Below are positions 1-6,519 of a stretch of DNA of 12,128 nucleotides, piece by piece. The DNA is taken from NCBI GenBank assembly GCA_020426085.1, contig JAGQQP010000064.1:1-12128 (forward strand). Reading direction: 5' to 3'. Source of the DNA: Planctomycetaceae bacterium (GTDB lineage Bacteria > Planctomycetota > Planctomycetia > Planctomycetales > Planctomycetaceae). The position numbers and the translations under genes were made by a program. Numbering within the stretch: position 1 is the first letter of the stretch; every line of letters starts with the position of its first letter. The notes under the pieces were generated by a model. That model had not been told where the DNA came from. It saw only the letters and a program-made list of their open reading frames with translations, and did no database searches.

Positions 1-1
1 C

Positions 2-859
2 CTGACAAAGGTAACCGACGATATTTACAGGCAGATTCTGGGTGATTCGCGCATCAGTATGGCTCAGATAAAGAATGTGACTGACAGCTCCTTTTCGCAA
101 ATGGTAAAGGACATGGATCTGTTCGTCCTGGAAGGGATCACTCCCGTCACTCTGGGAAATTTCTGTCGGCATGGTCTGCAGATGTCGAGTCTGGCGATGG
201 CCATGGGAACTCAGCTTGGACTGCAGAAAGAACATCTGGCACAACTCTGCATCGGTTGCCTGGTTCATGATGCCGGTATGGTCAAAATAAATACATCAGG
301 AATGCGGGGACATCAGCCTGTCACTCCACTCGAAAGCCTGGAACTCAAAAAGCACCCGGCGATTACTTATGACCTACTCAATGAATCCAATGAATTCCCC
401 ATGGTTTCCCGAATTATCGCATACCAGATCCATGAACGTTGTGACGGTTCCGGTTATCCCCGGGGAAAGAGAGCAAATCAGATTCACCCGCTTGCTAAAA
501 TAGCAGCCGTGGCAGATGAATTCATTTCGCTGGTCTCTCTGGCTGCTGATCAGATTGAAACCCATCCTTATCAGGCGGTAGAACAGTTGATTTACGGCGC
601 CTCGCAGGGAACCTTCGACAGCGGAGCAGTTCGCGCTTTGTTGCAGTCGATCTCGCTCTACCCAGTGGGATCCGTCGTCGAATTAAATCAGGGACAACTG
701 GCAACCGTACTGCGAACAAATCGCACGAAATATGATGCACCGGTTGTCAGTGTACTGCACCCCGATGGCAACTCAGAAATTTTCAACCTGCAGGAACACG
801 AAGATTTGCGCGTCATTCGAGCTATCCCCCACGCCGAACTTGAAATGCTCAACCTGTAA
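2..859 (+). CDS. HD-GYP domain protein, C-terminal part (5' end outside window)
   Basis: The reading frame is open to the left edge, so the gene starts upstream and the ATG at 59 is probably internal; the 19 codons before it read as ordinary protein. Numbering from that Met, the HD-GYP metal and signature residues are present: His38, the HD pair His70-Asp71, His99, the IHExxDGSGYP motif at 124-134 (family consensus HHExxDGxGYP), and His143 with Asp153 in the following helix. Known family role: HD-GYP domains hydrolyse cyclic di-GMP and act in the cytoplasm. The last 60 or so residues, from about 201 (YPVGSVVELN onward), form the beta-rich tail often seen after HD-GYP domains. Any sensory or receiver domain would lie outside the window. 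The gene ends 22 bp from the convergent glycerate kinase gene with no hairpin terminator between them. The first position of GYP's usual HHE is Ile here, a mild variation; activity on c-di-GMP is inferred. Confidence 0.9.
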   Translation: MTKVTDDIYRQILGDSRISMAQIKNVTDSSFSQMVKDMDLFVLEGITPVTLGNFCRHGLQMSSLAMAMGTQLGLQKEHLAQLCIGCLVHDAGMVKINTSGMRGHQPVTPLESLELKKHPAITYDLLNESNEFPMVSRIIAYQIHERCDGSGYPRGKRANQIHPLAKIAAVADEFISLVSLAADQIETHPYQAVEQLIYGASQGTFDSGAVRALLQSISLYPVGSVVELNQGQLATVLRTNRTKYDAPVVSVLHPDGNSEIFNLQEHEDLRVIRAIPHAELEMLNL

Positions 860-881
860 GCGAGTCAGTACCGGGCATAAA

Positions 882-2240
882 TCAATCAACGATGGCCACC
901 CTCAGATCCATCACGTTAGTCTGTGTAGCGCCTGTTTTCAGCAGGCTGCCTGTTGCTGCCAGAATCGGATAGGCATTGTGATCCCGTAAATAGAGCGCAG
1001 GATCCAACCCCCGTTCATGTGCACGTTTCAGGCTCAACTCATCCAGAATCCCACCGGCTGCATCGGTGGGTCCATCTTCTCCATCGGTGCCTCCCGAGAG
1101 AATACAGAACCCCGAGAGAGATTCGTCCCAGAGACGTTCCATCGCCGCCAGTACCACTTCCTGATTGCGGCCCCCTTTTCCCGGATTGGGGGACGATGAT
1201 AAATCGACAACCGGCTCTCCGCCGCTGAGTATACAGGCAGGCCGACGCACAGGACCGGTACCTGCCTGCAACTGCAAACAGAGTTCAGCCAGTCCCACTC
1301 CCGTTTCGACGGCAGTCCCTTCGTTAGCTGAACCAAGCGAATAGACTTCATATCCTAATGCCTGAGCCTGCTCTGCAGCTGCTTCCAGTGCGGTGGCATT
1401 ACTGCCGATTATCTGATTGAATACGGTCGCCTGTCTTACCGACTTTTGCGGATGGTCTGGTGTCTGTTCTGACTTCAAAATGCTCCATACGCTGTCGGGA
1501 ATCTGCGCGGGATCGGAGACAAATCGCTGCAGAACCTGCAGGGCATCCTGAGCCGTTGATTCATCTGCCACCGTCGGACCGGAAGCGATCAGATCGAGCG
1601 GGTCACCGACAATATCGGAAATAATCAAGGCAAACAGCTGACGACAACCAGCCGCTCGAGCCAGTCGTCCCCCTTTCACAGCAGAGATCTGCTTGCGGAC
1701 ACAGTTCAATTCCTGGATGGTGGCCCCCGAGGACATCAACAACCGGGTGACCCGTTGTTTGTCTTCCAGAGTCACGGGCGGAAGTGGTGCTGGCAGCAAG
1801 GCGCTCCCACCACCTGAGATCAGGACAAGACAAATATCATCCGGTTGCAGATCCGACATTTTCTGCAGGATCTGTCGGGCACCATAAACACCTTCCGCAG
1901 TCGGTTCGTTCAGGCTCGCCGGTCGCGCTGGATAGAGATGAATTTTTGAAAGAGGTCGCACACAATCTGCAGGAACATTGACCCAGCCAGATGTTCTTTC
2001 AGACAGCGATGAACCCCGCAATGCCGCTTCCACACCTGCAGCCATCCCACTGCCCGCTTTGCCAGCGCCTGTGACCAGCAGTCGCTCGTATCCCTGCAGA
2101 GGAATTTTGTGCCCGCAGATCGTCAGTTCCTGGTCTGTTACCTGAATGGCCTGGGAGACCAGCGTTTCAGAGTCGACCGCTCTGACTCCGGCTTTCCAGA
2201 TCTGAAAAGCACGTTGGGCAGTTGAAGATGCCTGCGACAT
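882..2240 (-). CDS. glycerate 2-kinase, MOFRL family (DUF4147 + MOFRL)
   Basis: 452 aa, the usual length for class II glycerate kinases (TtuD/GckA type), which phosphorylate D-glycerate to 2-phosphoglycerate in the cytoplasm using ATP, linking glyoxylate, serine or tartrate breakdown to glycolysis. The N-terminal DUF4147 domain shows the glycine-rich VTGAGKAGSGMA at about 56-67 (Lys61 matches the family's catalytic Lys), LISGGGSALLPAP at 140-152, and NCVRKQISAVKGGRLA at 179-194. The C-terminal MOFRL domain shows ILSGGEPVV at 337-345, GGRNQEVVLAA at 356-366 (Arg358 matches the other conserved catalytic residue) and SGGTDGEDGPTDAAGG at 382-397. Older annotations of this family as hydroxypyruvate reductase are considered wrong. 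The start is supported by a GAGG ribosome-binding site at 2246-2249. It lies 139 bp downstream of the 185-aa gene and could be read through from it, but two stem-loops in the gap may separate them. Confidence 0.95.
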   Translation of the reverse strand: MSQASSTAQRAFQIWKAGVRAVDSETLVSQAIQVTDQELTICGHKIPLQGYERLLVTGAGKAGSGMAAGVEAALRGSSLSERTSGWVNVPADCVRPLSKIHLYPARPASLNEPTAEGVYGARQILQKMSDLQPDDICLVLISGGGSALLPAPLPPVTLEDKQRVTRLLMSSGATIQELNCVRKQISAVKGGRLARAAGCRQLFALIISDIVGDPLDLIASGPTVADESTAQDALQVLQRFVSDPAQIPDSVWSILKSEQTPDHPQKSVRQATVFNQIIGSNATALEAAAEQAQALGYEVYSLGSANEGTAVETGVGLAELCLQLQAGTGPVRRPACILSGGEPVVDLSSSPNPGKGGRNQEVVLAAMERLWDESLSGFCILSGGTDGEDGPTDAAGGILDELSLKRAHERGLDPALYLRDHNAYPILAATGSLLKTGATQTNVMDLRVAIVD

Positions 2241-2259
2241 CGATACCTCGCATAAATGA

Positions 2260-2294
2260 GAAAAGTAGACCGGCTGATTTCCAGATTACTTTTC
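2260..2294 (-). other. leader stem-loop upstream of glycerate kinase
   Basis: An 8-bp perfect inverted repeat: GAAAAGTA at 2260-2267 matches TACTTTTC at 2287-2294, with a 19-nt interior that itself holds a small CTG/CAG stem. On the minus strand it lies 20 to 54 nt before the kinase ATG, within the probable 5' leader and just upstream of the GAGG ribosome-binding site. The 3' arm contains TTTT, so a weak terminator or attenuator is possible, but there is no clean U-run after the stem. Confidence 0.35.
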
Positions 2295-2300
2295 GTAACT

Positions 2301-2316
2301 CCGTGCCGTTGCACGG
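2301..2316 (-). other. short GC hairpin between the 185-aa gene and glycerate kinase
   Basis: CCGTGC (2301-2306) and GCACGG (2311-2316) form a 6-bp stem with a 4-nt loop; an alternative register pairs TGCCGT with ACGGCA. It lies seven bases from the stem-loop at 2260-2294, giving two hairpins in tandem. No U-run follows on either strand, so it is not a standard intrinsic terminator. It could be a mRNA-stabilising or processing element. Confidence 0.35.
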
Positions 2317-2379
2317 CAGGTTATTAACAGGGATGTGCTCTGGTCGAGACGGACTATCGCTGGAGAGAGATCATACGTT

Positions 2380-2937
2380 TCAGGGATCTACCTGATCCGA
2401 ACCCGAGTCTTCTACAGTTGTATTTAACGAACGTGCCAGTTCTTTTGCAAGCACACGTCCCTGGACCTCTGCAGGAGGGACTCCCTCCTCTGTCAATTTT
2501 TTCCGGGCCAGCTCATCTTCCTGATCATACCAGAGAGGATCGACCTTCGCCTGGGTGATTTCAGATACTTTCCAGACTCCTGTCTGGCTTTTGACGAGAT
2601 GAATATCCGGTTTGATTGCGTAACCGTTTTTCTGAATCTGAATACGTACCTGGGCCGTAGCTGAGTTCAATTTGACGTCCAGTACGCGGCATTCCAGCGG
2701 CAGTGGATCGTTGTGCGACTCCTGTTTCAGTTTCTTTGCCAGATCCGCTTTTTCAGGTGTAAGCAGAGCGCGAATCTGTGATTCATTCCCTGTTTCCAGA
2801 GCGTCCACAAACTCAAGCGCAATCTGCTCCACCCGATAATGCTCATAGAGTCGTTGTGCGCCGATGACGACCAGGTAGAGGCCTGCTGCAACGAGTGCAC
2901 CGATGAGAAACTTCTGCGAGAGAGGTCGATTGGCCAT
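2380..2937 (-). CDS. membrane-anchored hypothetical protein (185 aa)
   Basis: I do not recognise a named family. The protein has one N-terminal hydrophobic segment at about residues 10-28 (FLIGALVAAGLYLVVIGAQ), preceded by Arg and Lys, so it is probably anchored with its C-terminal part outside the cytoplasmic membrane. Residues 33-60 form a predicted helix, and 80-130 alternate as beta strands ending in GVWKVSEI. Together these resemble an NTF2-like or DUF4878-type fold, where a helical pocket precedes a sheet with a closing WKV strand. The C-terminal 50 residues are charged and probably helical. The start codon shares one base with the stop of the upstream 72-aa gene (TGATG), so translation is likely coupled. 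No enzymatic motif is visible and function is unknown. Confidence 0.75.
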   Translation of the reverse strand: MANRPLSQKFLIGALVAAGLYLVVIGAQRLYEHYRVEQIALEFVDALETGNESQIRALLTPEKADLAKKLKQESHNDPLPLECRVLDVKLNSATAQVRIQIQKNGYAIKPDIHLVKSQTGVWKVSEITQAKVDPLWYDQEDELARKKLTEEGVPPAEVQGRVLAKELARSLNTTVEDSGSDQVDP

Positions 2938-3155
2938 CAGGCGCCTGGGCGGAGATGGCTGTAAGCTGACAGGATGGCATAGAGATCCGAGGGAATCTTC
3001 ACTTCGTCTTCTGAAAAATCAGAGATCCAGGTACGACGATAGTAAACTGCTTCAGCCAGGGCATCTGCAATTTCCCCAAATCGAACATTGACCAGACTGT
3101 CATTCTGTTCGAGAGTCTCTTCTTCACCTGTAAAAATTCGAAGTCGATGTTGCAT
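2937..3155 (-). CDS. small hypothetical protein (72 aa), coupled to the 185-aa gene
   Basis: A short acidic soluble protein with no signal peptide, membrane segment, cysteine or recognised motif. It starts MQHRLRIFTGEEETLEQ and reads as a compact alpha/beta protein with a helix near residues 26-37 (FGEIADALAEAV). Two things support it as real: a purine-rich AAGGA at 3165-3169 upstream of the ATG, and the TGATG overlap with the next gene, typical of translational coupling. It is probably the first gene of a unit running toward glycerate kinase. A regulatory or accessory role for the 185-aa membrane protein is possible but cannot be read from the sequence. Confidence 0.7.
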   Translation of the reverse strand: MQHRLRIFTGEEETLEQNDSLVNVRFGEIADALAEAVYYRRTWISDFSEDEVKIPSDLYAILSAYSHLRPGA

Positions 3156-3507
3156 GAATTAGGATCCTTCCTATATCGAACTCAATGATTTCTGGACCGG
3201 CTGAATCCGCAGCCAGGTAGAGGTAATTCCCTGCAAACCAGTATCATTTTGATTGAGCTGAACAAAACAGGAGACCGAAATTACTCCAGTCTCATATTAT
3301 ATATCGGCTTAATCAATTTAGCTTCTTGACCGAAAAGTTCAGTTTTTTTCGATTTTATCGGCTGTAAGGTCGACCCAATTTCGCCACTTTGAAATCGAAG
3401 ATGTAAAAATTACCAGTCGATCGGCGTAATTCGCGCATTGAGATGACGGAGAGAATTATCAAACAGCAATCTTTGCCGGCTGAACTGAAGCCAGGCTGCA
3501 CCTTGGA
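3156..3507. other. intergenic region with AT-rich promoter-like zone
   Basis: No convincing gene lies in these 352 bp. The stretch around 3290-3360 is AT-rich. On the minus strand it holds a perfect TATAAT (plus-strand ATTATA at 3296-3301), about 140 bp before the 72-aa gene, but no good -35 box sits 16-18 bp upstream, so it is only a candidate promoter for that gene pair. The octamer TATCGGCT occurs twice in direct orientation (3302-3309 and 3356-3363). A possible terminator for the HAD operon lies at 3405-3431. Confidence 0.5.
3405..3431 (-). terminator. possible intrinsic terminator after the HAD phosphatase operon
   Basis: On the minus strand AATTAC and GTAATT (plus positions 3426-3431 and 3408-3413) can pair as a 6-bp stem around a 12-nt loop, and the 3' arm runs into TTTTT (plus 3405-3409). 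It lies roughly 80 nt past the HAD stop codon. The stem is AT-rich and the loop long, so it would be weak. Confidence 0.3.
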
Positions 3508-4161
3508 TCAGGAAAGAGAAGACTGCAGGCCGAGTAAGGCGGGGAGTTCATACATTGAGCGAAAGGTTTTTGCCCCGTAGGACTCCAGTTCAACAGGTGA
3601 ACTGTGGTCGGCATAACCGAGTACAGGGATGCCCGCAGCGACTGCTGCCTGCACTCCCAGTTTGCTGTCTTCGATGACTACACATTCGCTCGGTTGCACA
3701 CCCATCTGGTCAGCCGCATACAGATAAAGATCGGGTTCTGGTTTCCAGACACCGACTGTATAAGCAGAATAAATACGACCTTCAAAATAACGGGACAGAT
3801 CAGTGATCTTCAATGTCAGAGCCATCTTTTCTTCAGGTCCATTCGAAGCGACACACTTGGTAACGGGAATTGCTTCCAGCGCTTCCCGAACTCCCTGAAT
3901 GGCCTGGAGCTCTTTCTCAAAAACCTTAGCCATTTGAGCACGGACCTGAGTGGCAAAATCTGCCGGTAGCTTCGCATCCATCTGATCTTCAACAACTGCC
4001 AGACAATCGGCCAGTTTTCCCCCCTTAAACTGCTCCACCGCCTGTTCGGGTGAAAGCGGGAATCCGATCTCCGTAATCATTTCGGCCAGAACGCGATTTC
4101 CCAGGGTTTCGCTGTCGACCAGCACACCATCACAATCAAAGATTACCGCTTTGTATTTCAT
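3508..4161 (-). CDS. HAD-superfamily phosphatase, YieH/beta-phosphoglucomutase-like
   Basis: 217 aa from the chosen start. Motif I FDCDGVLVDSE (Asp9 nucleophile and Asp11 acid/base), motif II Ser106 in ASNGPEEKM, motif III Lys140 in WKPEPDLY, and motif IV Glu164-Asp165 in VVIEDSKLGV are all present, so the enzyme should be an active Mg-dependent phosphohydrolase with an alpha-helical cap at about 15-85. The pattern FKGGKL near 45-50 and SNGPEEKM resembles E. coli YieH (a 6-phosphogluconate phosphatase); other small sugar phosphates or phosphoglycolate are possible, and the substrate is inferred. An in-frame ATG at 4233 would add 24 residues that overlap the Rieske gene and look nothing like the family, which starts just before motif I. 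The ATG at 4161 has a weak AGCAGG upstream and lies 28 bp after the Rieske stop, so it is preferred. Confidence 0.88.
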   Translation of the reverse strand: MKYKAVIFDCDGVLVDSETLGNRVLAEMITEIGFPLSPEQAVEQFKGGKLADCLAVVEDQMDAKLPADFATQVRAQMAKVFEKELQAIQGVREALEAIPVTKCVASNGPEEKMALTLKITDLSRYFEGRIYSAYTVGVWKPEPDLYLYAADQMGVQPSECVVIEDSKLGVQAAVAAGIPVLGYADHSSPVELESYGAKTFRSMYELPALLGLQSSLS

Positions 4162-4189
4162 GTCGCCTGCTGACTCGCTTCTCACTTCG

Positions 4190-4504
4190 CTATGACTCAG
4201 GTAGTTCGATATAAATCCCATCCTCTTCCACAAAGACGGGATAGGTCGGGTGACACAGACGTTCGTTCAGACAGTGTTTACCTGTCGTCACATCAAACTG
4301 CCAGCCATGCCAGGGACACGTCACGACATTTCCTGTTAACGCCCCTTCCCCCAGTGGGCCTCCTGCATGTGGGCAGACACCATCCATTGCATAATAGGCA
4401 CCATCCACATGAAACAGGGCAATGATACGATCTTCTGCGACAAACTCACCTGACTGTCCTTCAGGTACGGTCGTGAGATCGGCGATTCGTATTTTATTAC
4501 CCAT
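4190..4504 (-). CDS. Rieske [2Fe-2S] ferredoxin (NirD/BphF-like)
   Basis: 104 aa, the normal size of a free-standing Rieske ferredoxin. The cluster ligands are complete: Cys44 and His46 in CPHAGGPLGEG, then Cys63 and His66 in CPWHGWQFD. No signal peptide or membrane segment is present, so this is a cytoplasmic electron carrier rather than the Rieske subunit of a bc1 complex. Related proteins pass electrons to ring-hydroxylating oxygenases or form the small subunit of nitrite reductase, but no oxygenase or reductase gene lies nearby, so its partner is unknown. A GGAG ribosome-binding site at 4511-4514 with a 6-nt spacer fixes the start. It sits 126 bp after the acyltransferase gene and 28 bp before the HAD gene, probably in one transcript. 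Confidence 0.95.
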   Translation of the reverse strand: MGNKIRIADLTTVPEGQSGEFVAEDRIIALFHVDGAYYAMDGVCPHAGGPLGEGALTGNVVTCPWHGWQFDVTTGKHCLNERLCHPTYPVFVEEDGIYIELPES

Positions 4505-4630
4505 GACTGTCTCCAGGTCGGCTGTCTGATTCTGATGGCACTGTGGAGGTCTTCTTCTGAACTGACGATATCTGTTTCAGGAAAGCGACCTCTGACTGCG
4601 GTTGTAGTGCAGATCAGCGTCTGAATCAAT

Positions 4631-5611
4631 TCAGGCTGCCTTTTTTTCCGGAATCGCTTCGGTCTGGCGATTCTTTTTCGCACGAACCTTTGGCTCACTC
4701 TTCCAGCGTCGATGTACCCAGAAATACTGTTCGGGTGATTTCCGCACGGCATTTTCTAAAGCGGTCGTAAACTGCTGGGTAATTTCACCGACAGGATCTT
4801 TTGAAACGCATTGCGTCGAATCGATTAACTGCTCGCAGCCCATTTCAAACTTGACCCATTGATTGTTTTCAAAATCATCGGGCAGTCGGCGGGCGTAACC
4901 AACACAGATATAAGCCCGGTATTCCAGAGCCAGCAGCGCGATCGATTTGAAGGTAGAAGCCGGTTTACCAAAGAAATCAACGAACAACCCGCGCTTGCCT
5001 GCATCCTGATCGCCGAGCAATGCCAGATGTCCGCGGCGTTCAATGGTGGCAATCATGTCATCATAGCCCCCTTTTTTCGCCATCGCACGATGCCCGGTAT
5101 GCTGTCGGAATTTCTCAAACCATGCGTTCAGGAAGGGATTGTCCAGTTCCCGGGCGACGACCCCCATCGGAAAGCCGAACAGCCCGAAAACGGAAACCGC
5201 AATCTCCCAGTTCCCGTAATGTCCGCTTAATAAAATCACCGGTCTGCCGGAACAGAGTGCGGTAATTAACTCTGGCGGATAATCGAATTCCAGCACATCG
5301 AAGATATTTCCTCGATGCAGTTTACGGGGGAGCTGGATGATTTCCACCACCATGCGAAACAGATGCGTCCACATCTGATGGATCGTCTCATCGATTTCCT
5401 GATCGGACAATTCTTCGCCAAAGGCGGTCCGCAGATTGGCTGCTGCCACATGATAACGGGTCAATTTACGGGGCAAACAACGATGAATGAAAAACGCCAT
5501 CCCTTTCGCCAGCTTTACCGATTCTCGTAGCGGTAGAGATCTGACAATACAAACCAGTGTCTGGAAAATGAGATATTCCAGTCGGTATCTTGCCATGCGC
5601 CATTTGATCAT
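4631..5611 (-). CDS. LpxL/HtrB-like lysophospholipid/lipid A acyltransferase
   Basis: 326 aa, the usual length for the bacterial lipid A biosynthesis acyltransferase family (LpxL/LpxM/HtrB), inner-membrane enzymes that add a secondary acyl chain to lipid A from acyl-ACP. The catalytic HX4E motif is at His131-Glu136 in LLSGHYGNWE. Further family blocks are VVARELDNPFLNAWFEKFR at 151-169, the ALLGDQDAGKRGLFVDFFGK block at 197-216, and YFWVHRRWKS at 296-305. An N-terminal hydrophobic stretch at about 12-24 is the likely membrane anchor; the C-terminal 20 residues are basic and variable. The ATG at 5611 has GGGGGA upstream; the ATG at 5596 (Met6) is an alternative. It heads the lpxL-Rieske-HAD order, and is transcribed divergently from the cytochrome cluster. 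Planctomycetes encode lipid A pathway genes, so an LPS role is reasonable, but some homologues acylate other lipids. Confidence 0.9.
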   Translation of the reverse strand: MIKWRMARYRLEYLIFQTLVCIVRSLPLRESVKLAKGMAFFIHRCLPRKLTRYHVAAANLRTAFGEELSDQEIDETIHQMWTHLFRMVVEIIQLPRKLHRGNIFDVLEFDYPPELITALCSGRPVILLSGHYGNWEIAVSVFGLFGFPMGVVARELDNPFLNAWFEKFRQHTGHRAMAKKGGYDDMIATIERRGHLALLGDQDAGKRGLFVDFFGKPASTFKSIALLALEYRAYICVGYARRLPDDFENNQWVKFEMGCEQLIDSTQCVSKDPVGEITQQFTTALENAVRKSPEQYFWVHRRWKSEPKVRAKKNRQTEAIPEKKAA

Positions 5612-5617
5612 GTGATC
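5606..5617. promoter_or_regulatory. palindrome over the acyltransferase start codon
   Basis: GATCA (5606-5610) and TGATC (5613-5617) flank a 2-bp centre and overlap the ATG of the acyltransferase. A related inverted repeat lies about 110 bp upstream (5725-5739). As an operator this is speculative. Confidence 0.2.
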
Positions 5618-5970
5618 GTTCCCCCAACTTCCCTGCTGTGATGGCCCGCTTCATCCTGAAGATCAGACGGGATCGAATTCAACTGAACCCCTGACACTGC
5701 TTGAATTTAACTCTAAAAAACAACGATCATAAGATGATCATTCCAAATCCGGATTCAGGTTCAACATTGTAAAAGTGTCTACGGAATTGCGTTTTTCGTC
5801 AAGCCCCATCCTGGCCCCTGTTTACCTGACATCAGTTCCCATTGAATTCTGCAAAAACTGAATGGGATCAATTACTTTTTACTCGGAATTAAACGGCAGG
5901 CAGAGTATATTAATAAAGAGATCTGGATGTAAACAGCTCATTTCCTTTCCTGTTCCTTCTCATAATTTCC
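5612..5970. other. divergent intergenic region, GATC-rich
   Basis: No gene is supported in these 359 bp, which must hold the promoters for the minus-strand acyltransferase operon and the plus-strand secreted-protein gene. GATC occurs at 5614, 5661, 5671, 5725, 5736, 5866 and 5920, with further copies just outside at 5606, 5977 and 5981. A TATATT at 5906-5911 could be a -10 box for the rightward gene, but no good -35 box is found at the right distance. The last 30 bases before the rightward ATG are nearly all pyrimidine. Confidence 0.5.
5725..5739. promoter_or_regulatory. inverted repeat, possible operator
   Basis: GATCAT and ATGATC are perfect 6-bp arms around AAG in the middle of the divergent region, placed where a dimeric regulator could affect both directions. 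It shares the GATCAT half-site with the palindrome at 5606-5617. No regulator gene is adjacent. Confidence 0.25.
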
Positions 5971-6369
5971 ATGGTTGATCGATCTTCATCTGCGTTTCGT
6001 CTGCTGTTGACTGCAGTAGTCGTCTGCGCTGTGAATCTGATATCGCTCGATTTCGCTCAGGCGACCTGTGGAGATTATCTGTCTCATGCGGGTCAGGATG
6101 AAAGTTCGCAGCTGGAACTGCTCTCTGATCCCGCGCAGATGCCACCAGCCCAACCCTGTTCGGGTCCCGGCTGTCAAAGACATCGCCCCGATCCTGCTCC
6201 GGAAGCTCCGGTGCTCGTGATTACCATTCTCAAACCCGCCTGCCCTGTCGGAGTTGAGACACTGAATTCTGAACCGCGACACAGCCGGTTTGTTTCCTGC
6301 TCCTCATTGATGAGTTCCTCTGCCAATCGAGCACGCATCGACCGTCCTCCTCAGCTTTCTGGCATCTGA
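5971..6369 (+). CDS. small secreted cysteine-containing protein (132 aa)
   Basis: A clear Sec signal peptide: Arg at 4 and 10, hydrophobic core LLLTAVVVCAVNLISL at 11-26, and an AQA cleavage site at 29-31. The mature protein of about 100 residues begins TCGDYLSH and has five cysteines (33, 63, 68, 91, 110), including PCSGPGCQR at 62-70 within a Pro-rich segment. The odd number of cysteines leaves one free for a partner or ligand. I do not recognise a named family and infer no enzymatic role. It should be exported to the periplasm-like compartment, matching the topology of the next two products. No Shine-Dalgarno sequence is visible before this ATG, where a pyrimidine tract lies instead, and no better in-frame start exists upstream before a stop at 5914. 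It is 150 bp upstream of the cytochrome gene and may be cotranscribed. Confidence 0.7.
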   Translation: MVDRSSSAFRLLLTAVVVCAVNLISLDFAQATCGDYLSHAGQDESSQLELLSDPAQMPPAQPCSGPGCQRHRPDPAPEAPVLVITILKPACPVGVETLNSEPRHSRFVSCSSLMSSSANRARIDRPPQLSGI

Positions 6370-6407
6370 AACATTGGATACAGGGACATTGTCTCTGTTG
6401 TTTCATG

Positions 6408-6482
6408 AAACTTGCCTGCGCGAACCGTTCCCTTCAACGGGTTTGCTTGCGCTGTGATCAAGCGCTGTTAACCTGCAAGTTT
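6408..6482 (+). other. structured leader before the cytochrome gene
   Basis: AAACTTGC at 6408-6415 and GCAAGTTT at 6475-6482 are perfect 8-bp inverted arms enclosing 59 nt, and the 3' arm runs into a T-run. Inside, GCGCT and AGCGC (around 6450-6466) form a second 5-bp stem with a 7-nt loop. This could be an RNA fold that attenuates or tunes cytochrome expression. The long enclosed loop makes a simple terminator unlikely. Confidence 0.3.
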
Positions 6483-6519
6483 TTCCAGATAGCCATTTAG
6501 TGCAGGACTTCTTGTCGAT

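Noticed and set aside
860..881. Bidirectional terminator between HD-GYP and glycerate kinase genes
   Set aside because: The 22-bp gap holds no inverted repeat or T-run.
3302..3363. Direct repeat TATCGGCT as start of a repeat array
   Set aside because: Only two 8-bp copies are present, with no further periodic units; no CRISPR-like spacing.
3604..3969. 121-aa plus-strand reading frame inside the HAD gene
   Set aside because: It is a shadow of the HAD coding sequence with no recognisable features.
4162..4233. Upstream ATG at 4233 as start of the HAD phosphatase
   Set aside because: It adds 24 residues unlike the family and overlaps the end of the Rieske gene by 44 bp; the ATG at 4161 sits just before motif I and after the Rieske stop.
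4336..4752. 138-aa minus-strand reading frame across the Rieske/acyltransferase junction
   Set aside because: It overlaps two clearly recognised genes in another frame and has no coherent domain.
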